Assembly (NCBI GenBank): GCA_023392795.1
Contig: JAEWNJ010000073.1
Coordinates: 1-33,449, forward strand
From: Candidatus Cloacimonadota bacterium
GTDB lineage: Bacteria > Cloacimonadota > Cloacimonadia > Cloacimonadales > Cloacimonadaceae
Length of the DNA: 33,449 nt
Direction of reading: 5' to 3'
A program made the translations under genes and the position numbers. The number at the start of each line of letters is the position of its first letter. Position 1 is the first letter of the stretch. Positions 21,412 through 31,391 of this stretch are shown piece by piece. The notes beneath the pieces are model-generated. The model was not told the DNA's origin, ran no database searches, and was given only the letters and a program-made list of their open reading frames with translations.

Positions 21412-23373
21412 ATGAAGAATGAGTTTTCTGAAGAGGCCCGCAAAAGGGTTTTTGAGCAGTTGGACGAGTTGACCAGGGTTGAACGTGCCCGGGCATTGGA
21501 GATTATCGAGGAGACCGAGGCGTTTCTCCGGGATACCGATCTGGATGAGTATCCCATAGTGTGCATCAATGTCCTGATCGGTCTTGCGCGATACTATGTG
21601 AACAGCCGGGATATCGTCGCCGCGGAATCCGTGTTGAACCGCGCTCTTGACATTGCACAGAGTTACGACATTCCCGAAGAAGTGTTCCACGTCAATTCCA
21701 CCATGGCGATCGTCCATTCCATGCGGGGAGACCACCTGAAAGCCATCTACATCTGGGAAGATATGCTGGCAATGATGGAAAAGGATCACACAATGCACCG
21801 GCCCATCATCAATAATCTCGTGGTGGCTTATGGCTATACGATGCAATTCACTCGTGCAGTGGATCTTTGCTATCAGCTCTTGCAAGATCTGGATGAAGGC
21901 GAGGACGATGTCGATACACGGGTGTCGGCATTGATCAATCTTGGTAATGCCTACGGACCTCTGAAAAGCCACGAAAAGGCCCTAAAAGCATATCAGGATG
22001 CTTATGAACTGGCAACGAAGATACAAAATGTTCCCTATCAGAGCTATGTGTTGAGCAATATGGCTGGCACCCTGGCTGATCTCAGCCGATATCAGGAAGC
22101 CTATGATGCAGCGCTGGAGAATTATGAAATCTGCAAAAGTTACTACGGGAATGAACAGATAGCCGATGCTCTAAGCTTACTGGGCTCCACGTGCAACAAG
22201 CTTGCCCGCTACGATGAAGCGGAAAAGTACCTGCTGGAAGCTCTCAGTCTCCGAGATTCTAAATCCGATCGCGTGGGGCACATCAGCAATCTTATCAATC
22301 TGGCCACCATGCATCTGCAGCAATCCCAATTTAGCGAAAGCCTGCCCTATCTGGAAGAAGCGAGGCCGCTGGCCATGGAGCTTAGCGTCTTGCGTCACCA
22401 GATAAACGTACACAAACTATACTCGGAATACTATCAAGGCGTGGGCGATTATCAAAAGGCTAATGAACACTTGCGTTTGATCTCCGATCTGCAGGAACAG
22501 CAATACAACGAAGTCTCGGAAAAGATGATCTCGAAACAGGAAGCTGAGTATCTGCGGCGGAAGATCGAGCTTCAAAACGACAACTATTTGAAGAAGAATG
22601 AGGAGCTGGAATCTTCCAATCAGCTCATTCAACAGCAATCTGATCAGCTGGAGGAAAGCAATCAGGAGTTGCATGCATCCATGGAGATGTTGAACCGGCT
22701 GATCTCTGTGATTTCCCACGATGTTCGCGGGCCTGCTGCAAACAGCGCCGCTGCGCTCAGAATGATCCAGGAAGGCAGCTTTTCTCAAGAAGCTTCACAA
22801 GAATTGATCGGGCATATCATCGATGGCCTGGATGGAGTTACTGATCTTTTGACCGAGATCATGATCTGGATCGAATCCCGCAGCTTTAGCAAAGAGGTGG
22901 ATCGTTTGATGCAAAATGTAAATGTGATGTCCATCCTCGATCCTGTGCTGAAGCTTTATCAAGGCCACATCAGGCAAAAAAACATCCAATTGAATCTCAG
23001 CTGCCCCTCCCAAGATTGTGAGACCTATACCGAGCCCAATACCCTCAAGATTGTGCTGCGCAACATCATCAGCAATGCTGTCAAGTTTACTCCAGAAGGA
23101 GGTCAGATCACGATTTCCGGAATGCATGGCCCAGATCATCTCACCCTCAGTATCCGCGATTCCGGGATGGGGATGAGCAAGGATGAAGTGGAGACTCTGC
23201 TCACAGAAGGATTGAAATCCAAGCTGGGAACGCAGAAAGAGATCGGAATGGGGCTGGGATTGCGCTACAGTTTGGGGTATCTCAAGCTGTTGGGGGTGAA
23301 TTTCGAAATCAACAGCGAACCGGATCAGGGCACCGAGTTTGTGCTCAAGCTTCGTTTGGCCAAATCTGAGTAA
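21412..23373 (+). CDS. Soluble TPR-containing sensor histidine kinase
   Basis: The 653-residue protein has no signal peptide or membrane helix. Residues about 1-360 form TPR repeats (for example LINLGNAYGPLKSHEKALKA, LSNMAGTLADLSRYQEAYDA, NEQIADALSLLGSTCNKLAR, ISNLINLATMHLQQSQFSES). A coiled coil follows (IELQNDNYLKKNEELESSNQ), then HisKA with the phospho-acceptor His436 in LISVISHDVRGP, and a HATPase domain with N box LRNIISNAVKF, G1 box RDSGMGM and G2 box GMGLGL. The start at 21412 has GGGGA 5-6 bases upstream. No response regulator is adjacent, so the partner is elsewhere. TPR input parallels the regulator at 16941-19172. Confidence 0.92.
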   Translation: MKNEFSEEARKRVFEQLDELTRVERARALEIIEETEAFLRDTDLDEYPIVCINVLIGLARYYVNSRDIVAAESVLNRALDIAQSYDIPEEVFHVNSTMAIVHSMRGDHLKAIYIWEDMLAMMEKDHTMHRPIINNLVVAYGYTMQFTRAVDLCYQLLQDLDEGEDDVDTRVSALINLGNAYGPLKSHEKALKAYQDAYELATKIQNVPYQSYVLSNMAGTLADLSRYQEAYDAALENYEICKSYYGNEQIADALSLLGSTCNKLARYDEAEKYLLEALSLRDSKSDRVGHISNLINLATMHLQQSQFSESLPYLEEARPLAMELSVLRHQINVHKLYSEYYQGVGDYQKANEHLRLISDLQEQQYNEVSEKMISKQEAEYLRRKIELQNDNYLKKNEELESSNQLIQQQSDQLEESNQELHASMEMLNRLISVISHDVRGPAANSAAALRMIQEGSFSQEASQELIGHIIDGLDGVTDLLTEIMIWIESRSFSKEVDRLMQNVNVMSILDPVLKLYQGHIRQKNIQLNLSCPSQDCETYTEPNTLKIVLRNIISNAVKFTPEGGQITISGMHGPDHLTLSIRDSGMGMSKDEVETLLTEGLKSKLGTQKEIGMGLGLRYSLGYLKLLGVNFEINSEPDQGTEFVLKLRLAKSE

Positions 23374-23461
23374 AGGAGTTACTCTGCGGTATTTGTGATG
23401 AATAGCAGATTACATGGGCATTCAAACCGGGACTTTGTGCATCCATGCAGGAAGGTTTGAC

Positions 23462-25027
23462 ATGCCATCCAGTAAGTTTCTGGATACCATACTGCTGATC
23501 CTGGGGCTCTTGATCAGCCTCCTCTTGGTGGCTTCCATCATTCAGTTGGTTTTTGGGGGGGACTTACTGCAGACCTTTCATCGCGTTACTTCAAACGTAA
23601 TTTACTTCATTTTCGGTCTCACCATCTTCCTTATCATAATAGTGCTGGTGCTGGAAAACTCCTCTCCAGTTCACACTCTGGCCTGGATCATGGTGCTGAT
23701 ATTCATCCCCGTGCTTGGCTTTATCTTCTATCTGTTCTTCGGGCGAAACTGGCGCAAGATCAAACTCTTTAACCGCAAAGAGCTCTCTGACAAAGACCTT
23801 TTAAAAGCGCTCAGCAGTTTGATTCCGGATTTTCACAGCTCGCTCTTGCAACACAATCTGGAGCACAAGCTGCACCGTTTGCTGAAGAACAACAGCAAGG
23901 CAATCCTGACAGGGCACAATCACATTGAGCTATACAGCGATACGGGGGCTGCCTTCGCAGCCATCTGTGATGCGATCCGCAAAGCCACACATCATATCCA
24001 TCTGGAGTACTTTTCCATAGCCAATGACGAAACGGGCAACTATCTGAAAGACTTACTGATCGCGAAAGCCGCCCAGAATGTGGAAGTTCGTTTCATCTAC
24101 GATGACGTGGCCTGCTGGAAGTTGCCGCGCCGTTTCAAACGCGCCTTACTGAAGGCTGGAGTCCATTTTGTTCCTTTCATGCCGGTCTGGATCCCCTTTT
24201 TGAACAGCCGCATGAACTACCGCAATCATCGCAAACTGGTAGTGATTGATGGCCGCATAGCTTTTTTAGGAGGACTCAATATAGGCGATCAATACCTTGG
24301 CAAGGATGCATATTACGGTTATTGGCGGGATTCTGTGGCAGTGTTTGAGGGTGAAGCAGTGCTCAGCATGCAGGCTATCTTTATGGGAGACTGGTTCTTT
24401 GTGAGTGGGGAACGCCTCTTTGAACACAGTAAACTATCAGCGTATCTGAATGTGGAGGCTGTGCACCATATCAAAAAAACCAGCCCGGTTCAGATCGTAG
24501 CCAGCGGTCCCGATACGAACCACGCCAGCATCCTGCAGCTCTACTTTTCCGCCATTGCCAACGCCCACCGCCAGATCAGGATCAATACTCCCTACCTCAT
24601 TCTCAATGAAGCGTTGCTGATGGCTCTGAAGACTGCTGCCATCAGCGGAGTCAAGGTGCAGATCATCCTCCCCGCCAAAGCTGACCACTGGATCGTCTTC
24701 TGGGGCAGCCGTTCATATTTTCAGGAGCTTCTGGAGGTTTCTGTGGAAATCTATGAGTACCAGCGCGGCTTCATGCATGCCAAGATCCTGATTATTGACG
24801 ATGAAATCCTGGGTCTGGGAACGGCCAACATGGATTTGCGCAGCTTTAACCACAATTTTGAGCTCACTGCTCTGGTTTATGAAGATGCTCTTGTGGCAGA
24901 GGCGATAAACTCGTTTGAGATCGACCTGAGCTATAGCAAACAGATTGATCTCGAAGAGTTTAAACGCCGCGGGATCATTGAGCGCAGCCAGGAATCGCTG
25001 TGCCGGCTTTTTTCACCTCTTTTATAG
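23462..25027 (+). CDS. cls: Cardiolipin synthase (phospholipase D superfamily)
   Basis: The 521-residue protein has three N-terminal membrane helices (LLILGLLISLLLVASIIQLV, IYFIFGLTIFLIIIVLVLE and AWIMVLIFIPVLGFIFYLFF), then two PLD phosphodiesterase domains with HKD motifs: NHRKLVVIDG (His256, Lys258, Asp263) and MHAKILIIDDE (His439, Lys441, Asp446), each followed by the usual G(G/T)xN motif. It joins two phosphatidylglycerols to cardiolipin in the inner membrane. The ATG at 23462 has GGAAGG 6-7 bases upstream; the frame extends to 23414 without support. It ends 9 bases before addB. Confidence 0.93.
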   Translation: MPSSKFLDTILLILGLLISLLLVASIIQLVFGGDLLQTFHRVTSNVIYFIFGLTIFLIIIVLVLENSSPVHTLAWIMVLIFIPVLGFIFYLFFGRNWRKIKLFNRKELSDKDLLKALSSLIPDFHSSLLQHNLEHKLHRLLKNNSKAILTGHNHIELYSDTGAAFAAICDAIRKATHHIHLEYFSIANDETGNYLKDLLIAKAAQNVEVRFIYDDVACWKLPRRFKRALLKAGVHFVPFMPVWIPFLNSRMNYRNHRKLVVIDGRIAFLGGLNIGDQYLGKDAYYGYWRDSVAVFEGEAVLSMQAIFMGDWFFVSGERLFEHSKLSAYLNVEAVHHIKKTSPVQIVASGPDTNHASILQLYFSAIANAHRQIRINTPYLILNEALLMALKTAAISGVKVQIILPAKADHWIVFWGSRSYFQELLEVSVEIYEYQRGFMHAKILIIDDEILGLGTANMDLRSFNHNFELTALVYEDALVAEAINSFEIDLSYSKQIDLEEFKRRGIIERSQESLCRLFSPLL

Positions 25028-25036
25028 GACCATAGT

Positions 25037-27799
25037 ATGGAATTCATCACTGTCGGATTTTCCCAAAGCCTAAATGAAGCAGTATTTTCTGCCATTACCG
25101 AGCGAACTGTACTTATCTTTCCCACCCGGGCTTCAGCGAATGCCGCCCGGTTAGAATATCAAGCGCGATGGACTTTGCAAGAGCTCACCTGGATCAGTAT
25201 GGAGGATTTCCGCTCTCTCCTGATATGCATGGATGCTCCTGTCCCCGAGGATGATAAGCGCCTCATCTGTCTCTGGCAAGTGCTCAGTGACGAGGATAAA
25301 GAGCACTTTCACCTTGGTGACTTCAGTGACCTCATCTCTTGGGGTTCGCAGTTCTTTGGCTTTTGCGCGGATCTATGTGATGCCAATATCGGGGTGCTGT
25401 CCTTTGAGAAGCACATCGAACAGGCCAATCTGAATCTGAGGATATGGCAGGAAGAGAATATCGCCCGCCTGAGCGCCATCCTGACCCGGTATCATGATTT
25501 TATTTCCAATGCCGGTTTCAGCGATCGCATCTTTCATCAAGGCGCTGCTTTTGCCCAGATGCCTTTCACCGGGCATCGCATCATCTCGGTTAACCAGTAC
25601 TACTACAGCCAGTTGGAAAAGGATTTGCTGACCTCATGCGAAGCCGCTGGCAACGAAGTATTGCTCTTTTACCACGGAGTTCAACCCGATAAAGCGTCCT
25701 GGCTGCCTGGATCACTGGATCTTGCACAGAGTTGGAATGAACTGCCTGTAAAGCCGGATATTACGCTATATCAATGTGATAACGAACAGCAGGCCATTCT
25801 CTCATTTCTAGCCCTGGATGTCCCCGATTGTGCCATCATCGATGCGAACTTTCATAACAAGGATTACTCCGCCCTGTTCCCCAAAGAAAAGATCCGCCTT
25901 CCTCACCTGCTTCCCATCAGTGAGACGCTCTGGTACCGCCAACTGCGGGTATTGCTGGAGATACTTGATAACCTGCAGGATAGCCCGGGATTCATCCCCT
26001 TGCGATTGATCCTGAAATACTTCAACTCTTTGCCCATGGTGCAGCCGTACTGTCCACAGTGGCAGGAACGTGAGCTGCAAGCCTTTTTGAAGGAATTGTA
26101 CGCGCTGAACGCAGTGGGGATCCTTTACCTGGATCTAGATCCAGAGCGGCAGTTTGATTCCGGGTTGATTCAGCCCTTCACGCTGGCTCTCTCGGCGTTG
26201 TTAGGGCAAATCGGAGGTATCCGCAGCACTAAAGACCTATCGATTATACTCCAGGAGGAGCTCAGTCCGCAACGATTCTCAACGGAGCAAGAGCTTGGCT
26301 ACACCGATCTCATCGGCCAAGTTTGGAGCGCGATGGCGAACTATGCTGCCACCGAGGAGATGTCTTTCTTCACTACCTGGGACGATATCTATCCCACGGT
26401 TTATCTGGGGATCTTTGAGAACTGGCTGGATTTCCTCAAGAGCATCAGGCTAAAGCGCATTCCCATCGCGGAACCTGATGCGATCTGGGAACTTAGCAAC
26501 CTGCTGGATTCTCGCAACCGAAGTTTTGAGCGGGTGGCTTTTTTCAATCTCGTGGAGGGAGTTTTACCCCAAGCTCCCGGCCCTATCTGGCTGCTCAACG
26601 AGCATCAACGCAAGGTATTGGGCTTGAAGACCTATGATGATATTCGTTCCTGGGAACGCTATTACTTCTTCCGTATGCTTTTCTGTGCGCGGGAGGTTTT
26701 GCTTTTCAGCTATCTTGATGCTGCCAAAGCCATAGATCACAGCAGCTTTATCGGTGAGTTAACGGGATTTTTGAAGCATCTCCCGGAGTATACCCACGTA
26801 AATGAACAGGCAGTACTGGAAGCCTGGCGGGATCAAAGCCCATCTTATCCAATGCCGGAAATCCAGCCGGAGTACTATCATGCGCCGGCTGATGCGAGCT
26901 TCTTCACCCTGCCCTGCGAGCCTGTGAAAGACTTTTATGAAGGCCGGCAGATCCGCTGCAACAGCTATGACTTGCAGCTCTTTACCTACAATCCCTTCGT
27001 CTGGTATGTGCGTAGCCTGAAGAAGATCGAGCCTCGCCTCATCCGCCGCCGGGAAGAGATATCGCCGGTGCTCTTTGGCACATTGATGCATGCCTTTTTC
27101 TCTCATGTCCTGGGGAATCAGGCCACTCATCACCTGGATTTGGGAGCTCTTGATGCTGTGTTTTCCGCTAATGCAGCTTTGAAAGGTGAGCTCTTAAAGA
27201 TTATCGACAGTCCCGCTTTCCTCTATAAAATGCCCCAAAACTACAATTCAGATTACTTGCGCAGTATCATCTGTGATCGTCTTGCTGATTCTTTGCGGGA
27301 GTTTTACCAACGCTTCTTAAAGCGCAGATGGCAGGGGATACCCTTTACCATGATCCCCGAAGAGGAGTACATGAGAAGCGATGAAAAGCGCTACAAGTTG
27401 CTCACTCAGTGCGGTGAGGGCGCAGATAATTATCAGGTACTTATCCATGGCAAAGCCGATCTGCGCATTGAAAGCGATAGACTCCGCTGCATAGTGGATT
27501 TCAAGACTGGCTCAGCCAATGTGGAGCAATTGATCTTTTACGAATGGATATACTACCTGCTGGAAAACCCCGGTCTGGAAGATCAGGTCCAATCCTGGTT
27601 CTGGCTGATTCTGGATATGAAGGCTTCCGATACTACCAGCAGAATGCCTCAGAAACGTGCCAAATACCTCGGCGACGTTCACTCTGCCCTGGAAGCCTGC
27701 CTGATGGGAGCATACACGCTGGCAGCCACAGGAACTGGGCGCCAGCAGATGCGCGAGATCAGCCGCAGCGATCTCTACCTTCCGGGAGCAAAGCAATGA
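25037..27799 (+). CDS. addB: AddB/RexB-like subunit of the helicase-nuclease for double-strand break repair
   Basis: The 920-residue protein shows an AddB-type N-terminus (VLIFPTRASANAARLEYQAR) without a functional Walker A, helicase-like remnants in the middle (AFFNLVEGVLPQAPG, then QRKVLGLKTYDDIRSWERYY), the motif YNPFVWYVRSLKKIEP, and a C-terminal PD-(D/E)XK nuclease with Asp808 (KADLRIE) and Asp821-Phe-Lys823 (VDFKTGS). The cysteine that precedes this YNPF-type motif in iron-sulfur AddB proteins is absent. AGGA lies upstream of the ATG. It overlaps addA by ATGA. Order addB-addA is the usual one. Confidence 0.88.
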   Translation: MEFITVGFSQSLNEAVFSAITERTVLIFPTRASANAARLEYQARWTLQELTWISMEDFRSLLICMDAPVPEDDKRLICLWQVLSDEDKEHFHLGDFSDLISWGSQFFGFCADLCDANIGVLSFEKHIEQANLNLRIWQEENIARLSAILTRYHDFISNAGFSDRIFHQGAAFAQMPFTGHRIISVNQYYYSQLEKDLLTSCEAAGNEVLLFYHGVQPDKASWLPGSLDLAQSWNELPVKPDITLYQCDNEQQAILSFLALDVPDCAIIDANFHNKDYSALFPKEKIRLPHLLPISETLWYRQLRVLLEILDNLQDSPGFIPLRLILKYFNSLPMVQPYCPQWQERELQAFLKELYALNAVGILYLDLDPERQFDSGLIQPFTLALSALLGQIGGIRSTKDLSIILQEELSPQRFSTEQELGYTDLIGQVWSAMANYAATEEMSFFTTWDDIYPTVYLGIFENWLDFLKSIRLKRIPIAEPDAIWELSNLLDSRNRSFERVAFFNLVEGVLPQAPGPIWLLNEHQRKVLGLKTYDDIRSWERYYFFRMLFCAREVLLFSYLDAAKAIDHSSFIGELTGFLKHLPEYTHVNEQAVLEAWRDQSPSYPMPEIQPEYYHAPADASFFTLPCEPVKDFYEGRQIRCNSYDLQLFTYNPFVWYVRSLKKIEPRLIRRREEISPVLFGTLMHAFFSHVLGNQATHHLDLGALDAVFSANAALKGELLKIIDSPAFLYKMPQNYNSDYLRSIICDRLADSLREFYQRFLKRRWQGIPFTMIPEEEYMRSDEKRYKLLTQCGEGADNYQVLIHGKADLRIESDRLRCIVDFKTGSANVEQLIFYEWIYYLLENPGLEDQVQSWFWLILDMKASDTTSRMPQKRAKYLGDVHSALEACLMGAYTLAATGTGRQQMREISRSDLYLPGAKQ

Positions 27800-30700
27800 A
27801 AAACTTCGAAAACCTCATCATTTCCGCCAGCGCGGGCACCGGCAAGACCTACCGTCTATCTTTGGAATACATTGCCCTGATCGTACGCTATTATGAACAC
27901 GAAGGTTTTACCCTGGATGGTATTCTGGCGCTCACCTTTACCCGAAAGGCTACCTATGAGATCCGCGAGCGCATCCTGGCCCATCTGCAAAGCCTCATCC
28001 AACACCAGGATTCCACACTGCTATCTGATCTGTGCAAGGTCCTGGGACGTGAGGATGGGAACCTTGATCCCCGGGAAGAAGGGGCTCTCATCTCAGCACA
28101 GCAGGAGATCATCTGCGACAAGCGTAAACTGCAGGTGATGACCATCGACAGCTACATCAGCGCAATCTTCCGCAACATCGTGCGTCCGCTCAGGAGTATC
28201 GACCGTTACGACATCGATCTGGACGCCATTTCCCGTCGCATGCCCTACATCATGAGCCATCTGATGCGTCCCAATATCCGGAGTCGAGTGGATAACCTCT
28301 TGCAGCGCAGAGTGAAGCCTACTCTGGACTACTACGAAACCTTCTTTGCCGATCTCATCGAACAACGCTGGGTCTATTACACCATCCTGTACCGCTGTAA
28401 ACAAAACGTATACGAGTTCCAGGGAGGAGACGAACTGGCCCGGTTTGAGGTGGTGATGCAGGCTTTCATGGATCTGATGAGCGGTTGCCTGCCCCCTGAT
28501 AAAGAGTTCAGTTCTCAGTTCAATCAGGAGTTCCGGGAGCTCATGCAGGATAAGCTGTCCGATGCCGGTTCCGCGCTGAACGCCTTGAGGCAGATTACCG
28601 GAAATCCTCATGACGCCCATTCCTTGCTAAAGGTACTCACCAAGAAGAATATTTACAATGCCGTCCGGGTAAAAGGCCCCCGCAAAGAAGAAGCTGAAAA
28701 GCTCCAAAACGCGGCTGCCCGTGCCTTGGCGGATCATCTGTATTTTACCCTGTTTCTCAGTGAACAGCGAGAAATCATCGAGCTCTGGGGCATTATCCTG
28801 GCAGAGTACGACCGCCTGATCTATAAATACAAGAACATGACCTATTCCGATATCAGCTGGTTTACCTTCGAAGCTCTTTTCTCTTCAGAGCCTCCGGCCT
28901 TCGATCTCTCTCACGAAAACACCGCGACTGAGTTTTACCACTTTCTTTCGCATCGTACCCGCTTCATGCTCATCGATGAGTTTCAGGATACCTCGCTCAT
29001 CCAATTCAACATCCTCAAGCCCATCATCGAGGAGATCAGCTCCGGTTATGGCTCCAAGGATCTGGGAGGGGTAATCGTGGTAGGCGATGAGAAGCAGTCC
29101 ATCTTCGGCTGGCGGGGTGGCGAACGCGATCTGCTATTGAATCTCAGGTACATCATTCCCAGCCTGCGCAACGCCAGGACGGAGGTTTTGGGCGATTCCT
29201 GGCGCTCCTCAAAGGATATGATGACCTTCATCAATTCCATCTTCTCGCATCAGGGTATTCACAGCTTTCTGGCCTCAAATGGCATGCAATGGCGTTACCC
29301 CATGGTCAATTCTGCCATCGGCGATCTGAACAGCACCATTGAGCTCAAATGCAGCCCTTACTCCAGCAATGGTGAATTGGATAGCAAACGCGCCGTGTTT
29401 GAAGACTTTGTGGACAAGATGATCCTGCCCCGGTTGAATAAGGAGAACAGTAAGGAGAAGATTGCCATTATCTGCCGCAAAGGTAATCAACTGAACCTTC
29501 TGCAATTGATCCTGGAAGAAAAGGACAAAACAGGTGTGTTCCAACCCTCAGCCTCGATCGTGGATCATCATCTCGTGGCCCCGCTGCTGGCGTGGCTGAA
29601 GTTTGTGGCATACCAGGACGCATACAGCCTGCTAACCTTCTTACGCAGCGACTATCTGCTGCTCGGGGGTGCTGCCTTGAAAAGAGTGGTGGAAGAACTC
29701 CATGCCACCAATCAGGAAACCGCGGATCACGGGAAAGCGCAGTCAGAACTGCTAAAGCCCTGGTTTGATCTTGCCTCTCGCCATTTGCTCCAAAGCCCTT
29801 ACCGGATCCTGCGGGAGCTTTGCACCATCCTGATCAGGGACAAGATCCTGAAGAGTAAAAGAGATCAATTGAATCTGCAGGCTTTCATGGCTCTGGTGAA
29901 GGACTGGGAATTGAATCAGGCCACCATGGGATCTTCCATCTCCGATCTATTGGATTACATCGAAGACAACCGTCGGCAGGAGACTTTCAATCAGGTCTCC
30001 ATCGAAGGCGAGGATCACATTCAGTTACTCACCATCCACAAATCCAAAGGGCTGCAGTTTGACCGAGTATTTGTCTTCTACGATCTTTCCGAAGGCCACC
30101 GCAGCGACTACAATCAGCTCTACTGGAGCTATCGATACAGCAGGCATGCTCTTCCCGATTCCGGCACCTATCCCGGATTTCACGATATCGATGCCTTTGC
30201 CCTCAGTTTCCATTATGCCGATGTGCTGAAATACTCCGGAGCAAAAGAGCTGTGGGAAGATAAACAGCGTCTGGCTCTGCTGGAGGAACTTAACAATCTT
30301 TACGTTGCCTTCACTCGTGCCAAGAGCTCATTGCATATCTACTTCACTTACAAGGGGCAAAAATCCTGGGGGGATTACTTCGATTCCAAAGGGGAAGACG
30401 ATCTGAAGCTCCCCGCGATTCTTGCCAATGCCTGCATGAGTTTCTTTAGCGGTACAGAGTCTGATGCTAACGGCATCTTCCGTTATGACCGCAGCTATCC
30501 TGAAACAAAGAAGGAAGATAAGCAAGACAAGAAGCAGATCATCGAGCTAAGCCTGCAAAAGAGTGCTCTGGGCTGCGAGACTGGCAATGATTGGACGGCG
30601 TATCAACCGCTCTCTGAACAGCTCGATCTGGATTGGAAGGCGGTATATCTGGACAAGCGTCAGCACCTTTTTGGCGATGTAGCGCATTACTATCTCAGCT

Positions 30701-31065
30701 TTATTCATTACGATCGCGAGGATGAACACAGCTTTGCCGCTCTGCAATGCCTGAACCGCTATGGATCACTGTTGCCCGGGAAGATCTTGCATGCTACCTT
30801 CGATCGCTGCAGACGAGAGCTGCAAAAGCATAGCTATCTCTTCGATCCGGATTATGACAAGGTGTTTACCGAGCTACCAGTGGATCACTATCGCATAGAC
30901 CGCCTGATGATCAACACCAAGGTCAAAGAAGCCCTGGTGATCGACTATAAGACCGGCGGTATCCAGGAGGAAGAGCAGGTTGACAACTATGTTAAGTCAC
31001 TTCAGAAGATCCCGGCATTCTCCGGCTACAGCTTCAGTAGCAAGTATGTAAAGCTCGAGATCTGA
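27796..31065 (+). CDS. addA: AddA-like UvrD-family helicase-nuclease subunit
   Basis: This 1089-residue protein carries all UvrD motifs: Walker A SASAGTGKT (10-18), ILALTFTRKAT, Walker B MLIDEFQDTS, VVGDEKQSIFGWRGG, LLTIHKSKGLQFDRVFVF and LYVAFTRAKSSLHIYF. The C-terminus is a PD-(D/E)XK nuclease with Asp1035 (YRIDRL) and Asp1050-Tyr-Lys1052 (VIDYKTGG). Together with AddB it resects double-strand breaks for RecA. The start at 27796 is fixed by the ATGA overlap with addB; the frame extends further upstream only through addB. It ends the four-gene unit; no terminator follows closely. Confidence 0.93.
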   Translation: MKNFENLIISASAGTGKTYRLSLEYIALIVRYYEHEGFTLDGILALTFTRKATYEIRERILAHLQSLIQHQDSTLLSDLCKVLGREDGNLDPREEGALISAQQEIICDKRKLQVMTIDSYISAIFRNIVRPLRSIDRYDIDLDAISRRMPYIMSHLMRPNIRSRVDNLLQRRVKPTLDYYETFFADLIEQRWVYYTILYRCKQNVYEFQGGDELARFEVVMQAFMDLMSGCLPPDKEFSSQFNQEFRELMQDKLSDAGSALNALRQITGNPHDAHSLLKVLTKKNIYNAVRVKGPRKEEAEKLQNAAARALADHLYFTLFLSEQREIIELWGIILAEYDRLIYKYKNMTYSDISWFTFEALFSSEPPAFDLSHENTATEFYHFLSHRTRFMLIDEFQDTSLIQFNILKPIIEEISSGYGSKDLGGVIVVGDEKQSIFGWRGGERDLLLNLRYIIPSLRNARTEVLGDSWRSSKDMMTFINSIFSHQGIHSFLASNGMQWRYPMVNSAIGDLNSTIELKCSPYSSNGELDSKRAVFEDFVDKMILPRLNKENSKEKIAIICRKGNQLNLLQLILEEKDKTGVFQPSASIVDHHLVAPLLAWLKFVAYQDAYSLLTFLRSDYLLLGGAALKRVVEELHATNQETADHGKAQSELLKPWFDLASRHLLQSPYRILRELCTILIRDKILKSKRDQLNLQAFMALVKDWELNQATMGSSISDLLDYIEDNRRQETFNQVSIEGEDHIQLLTIHKSKGLQFDRVFVFYDLSEGHRSDYNQLYWSYRYSRHALPDSGTYPGFHDIDAFALSFHYADVLKYSGAKELWEDKQRLALLEELNNLYVAFTRAKSSLHIYFTYKGQKSWGDYFDSKGEDDLKLPAILANACMSFFSGTESDANGIFRYDRSYPETKKEDKQDKKQIIELSLQKSALGCETGNDWTAYQPLSEQLDLDWKAVYLDKRQHLFGDVAHYYLSFIHYDREDEHSFAALQCLNRYGSLLPGKILHATFDRCRRELQKHSYLFDPDYDKVFTELPVDHYRIDRLMINTKVKEALVIDYKTGGIQEEEQVDNYVKSLQKIPAFSGYSFSSKYVKLEI

Positions 31066-31105
31066 TCCGGTTTCTTCCCCTGGGCTCGATCTACACGACC
31101 GGGGT

Positions 31106-31348
31106 CCCCAAAGCAAAGCGCAGCGAGGGTTTGGGGTGGGGAGACGTTTCAGGATTGCAGACGTCCTCGTCTGCACAAGCGACGGTGTCGCCTTCAGTCT
31201 CGGCCTTCAACCTCGATCGACACGATACGTGTCGAATCCTATCCGGTGTGTACAGGAGCTCACCCGAAGCGTGTATGAATATAACATCGCGCGGCGCTTC
31301 AGGCGAGCGCCGGTACTCCTGATTGTACAGGCGGTCGCTGTACCGCCT
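31106..31348. repeat. Array of short perfect hairpins downstream of addA
   Basis: Five non-identical inverted repeats follow one another in 243 bases: CCCCAAA/TTTGGGG (31106-31112 / 31130-31136), TGCAGACG/CGTCTGCA with a 4-base loop (31156-31163 / 31168-31175), GCGAC/GTCGC with a 3-base loop (31179-31183 / 31187-31191), TCGACACG/CGTGTCGA with a 3-base loop (31217-31224 / 31228-31235), CGGCGCT/AGCGCCG (31292-31298 / 31306-31312). A sixth, AGGCGGT/ACCGCCT (31329-31335 / 31342-31348), has a competing alternative GTACAG/CTGTAC (31325-31330 / 31338-31343). No open frame here looks coding. Together with 31066-31105 this fills the gap after addA. Confidence 0.7.
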
Positions 31349-31391
31349 ATCTCTCCATTTCTTACTTGAGCCACCGAGTATGGAAGAAGCC

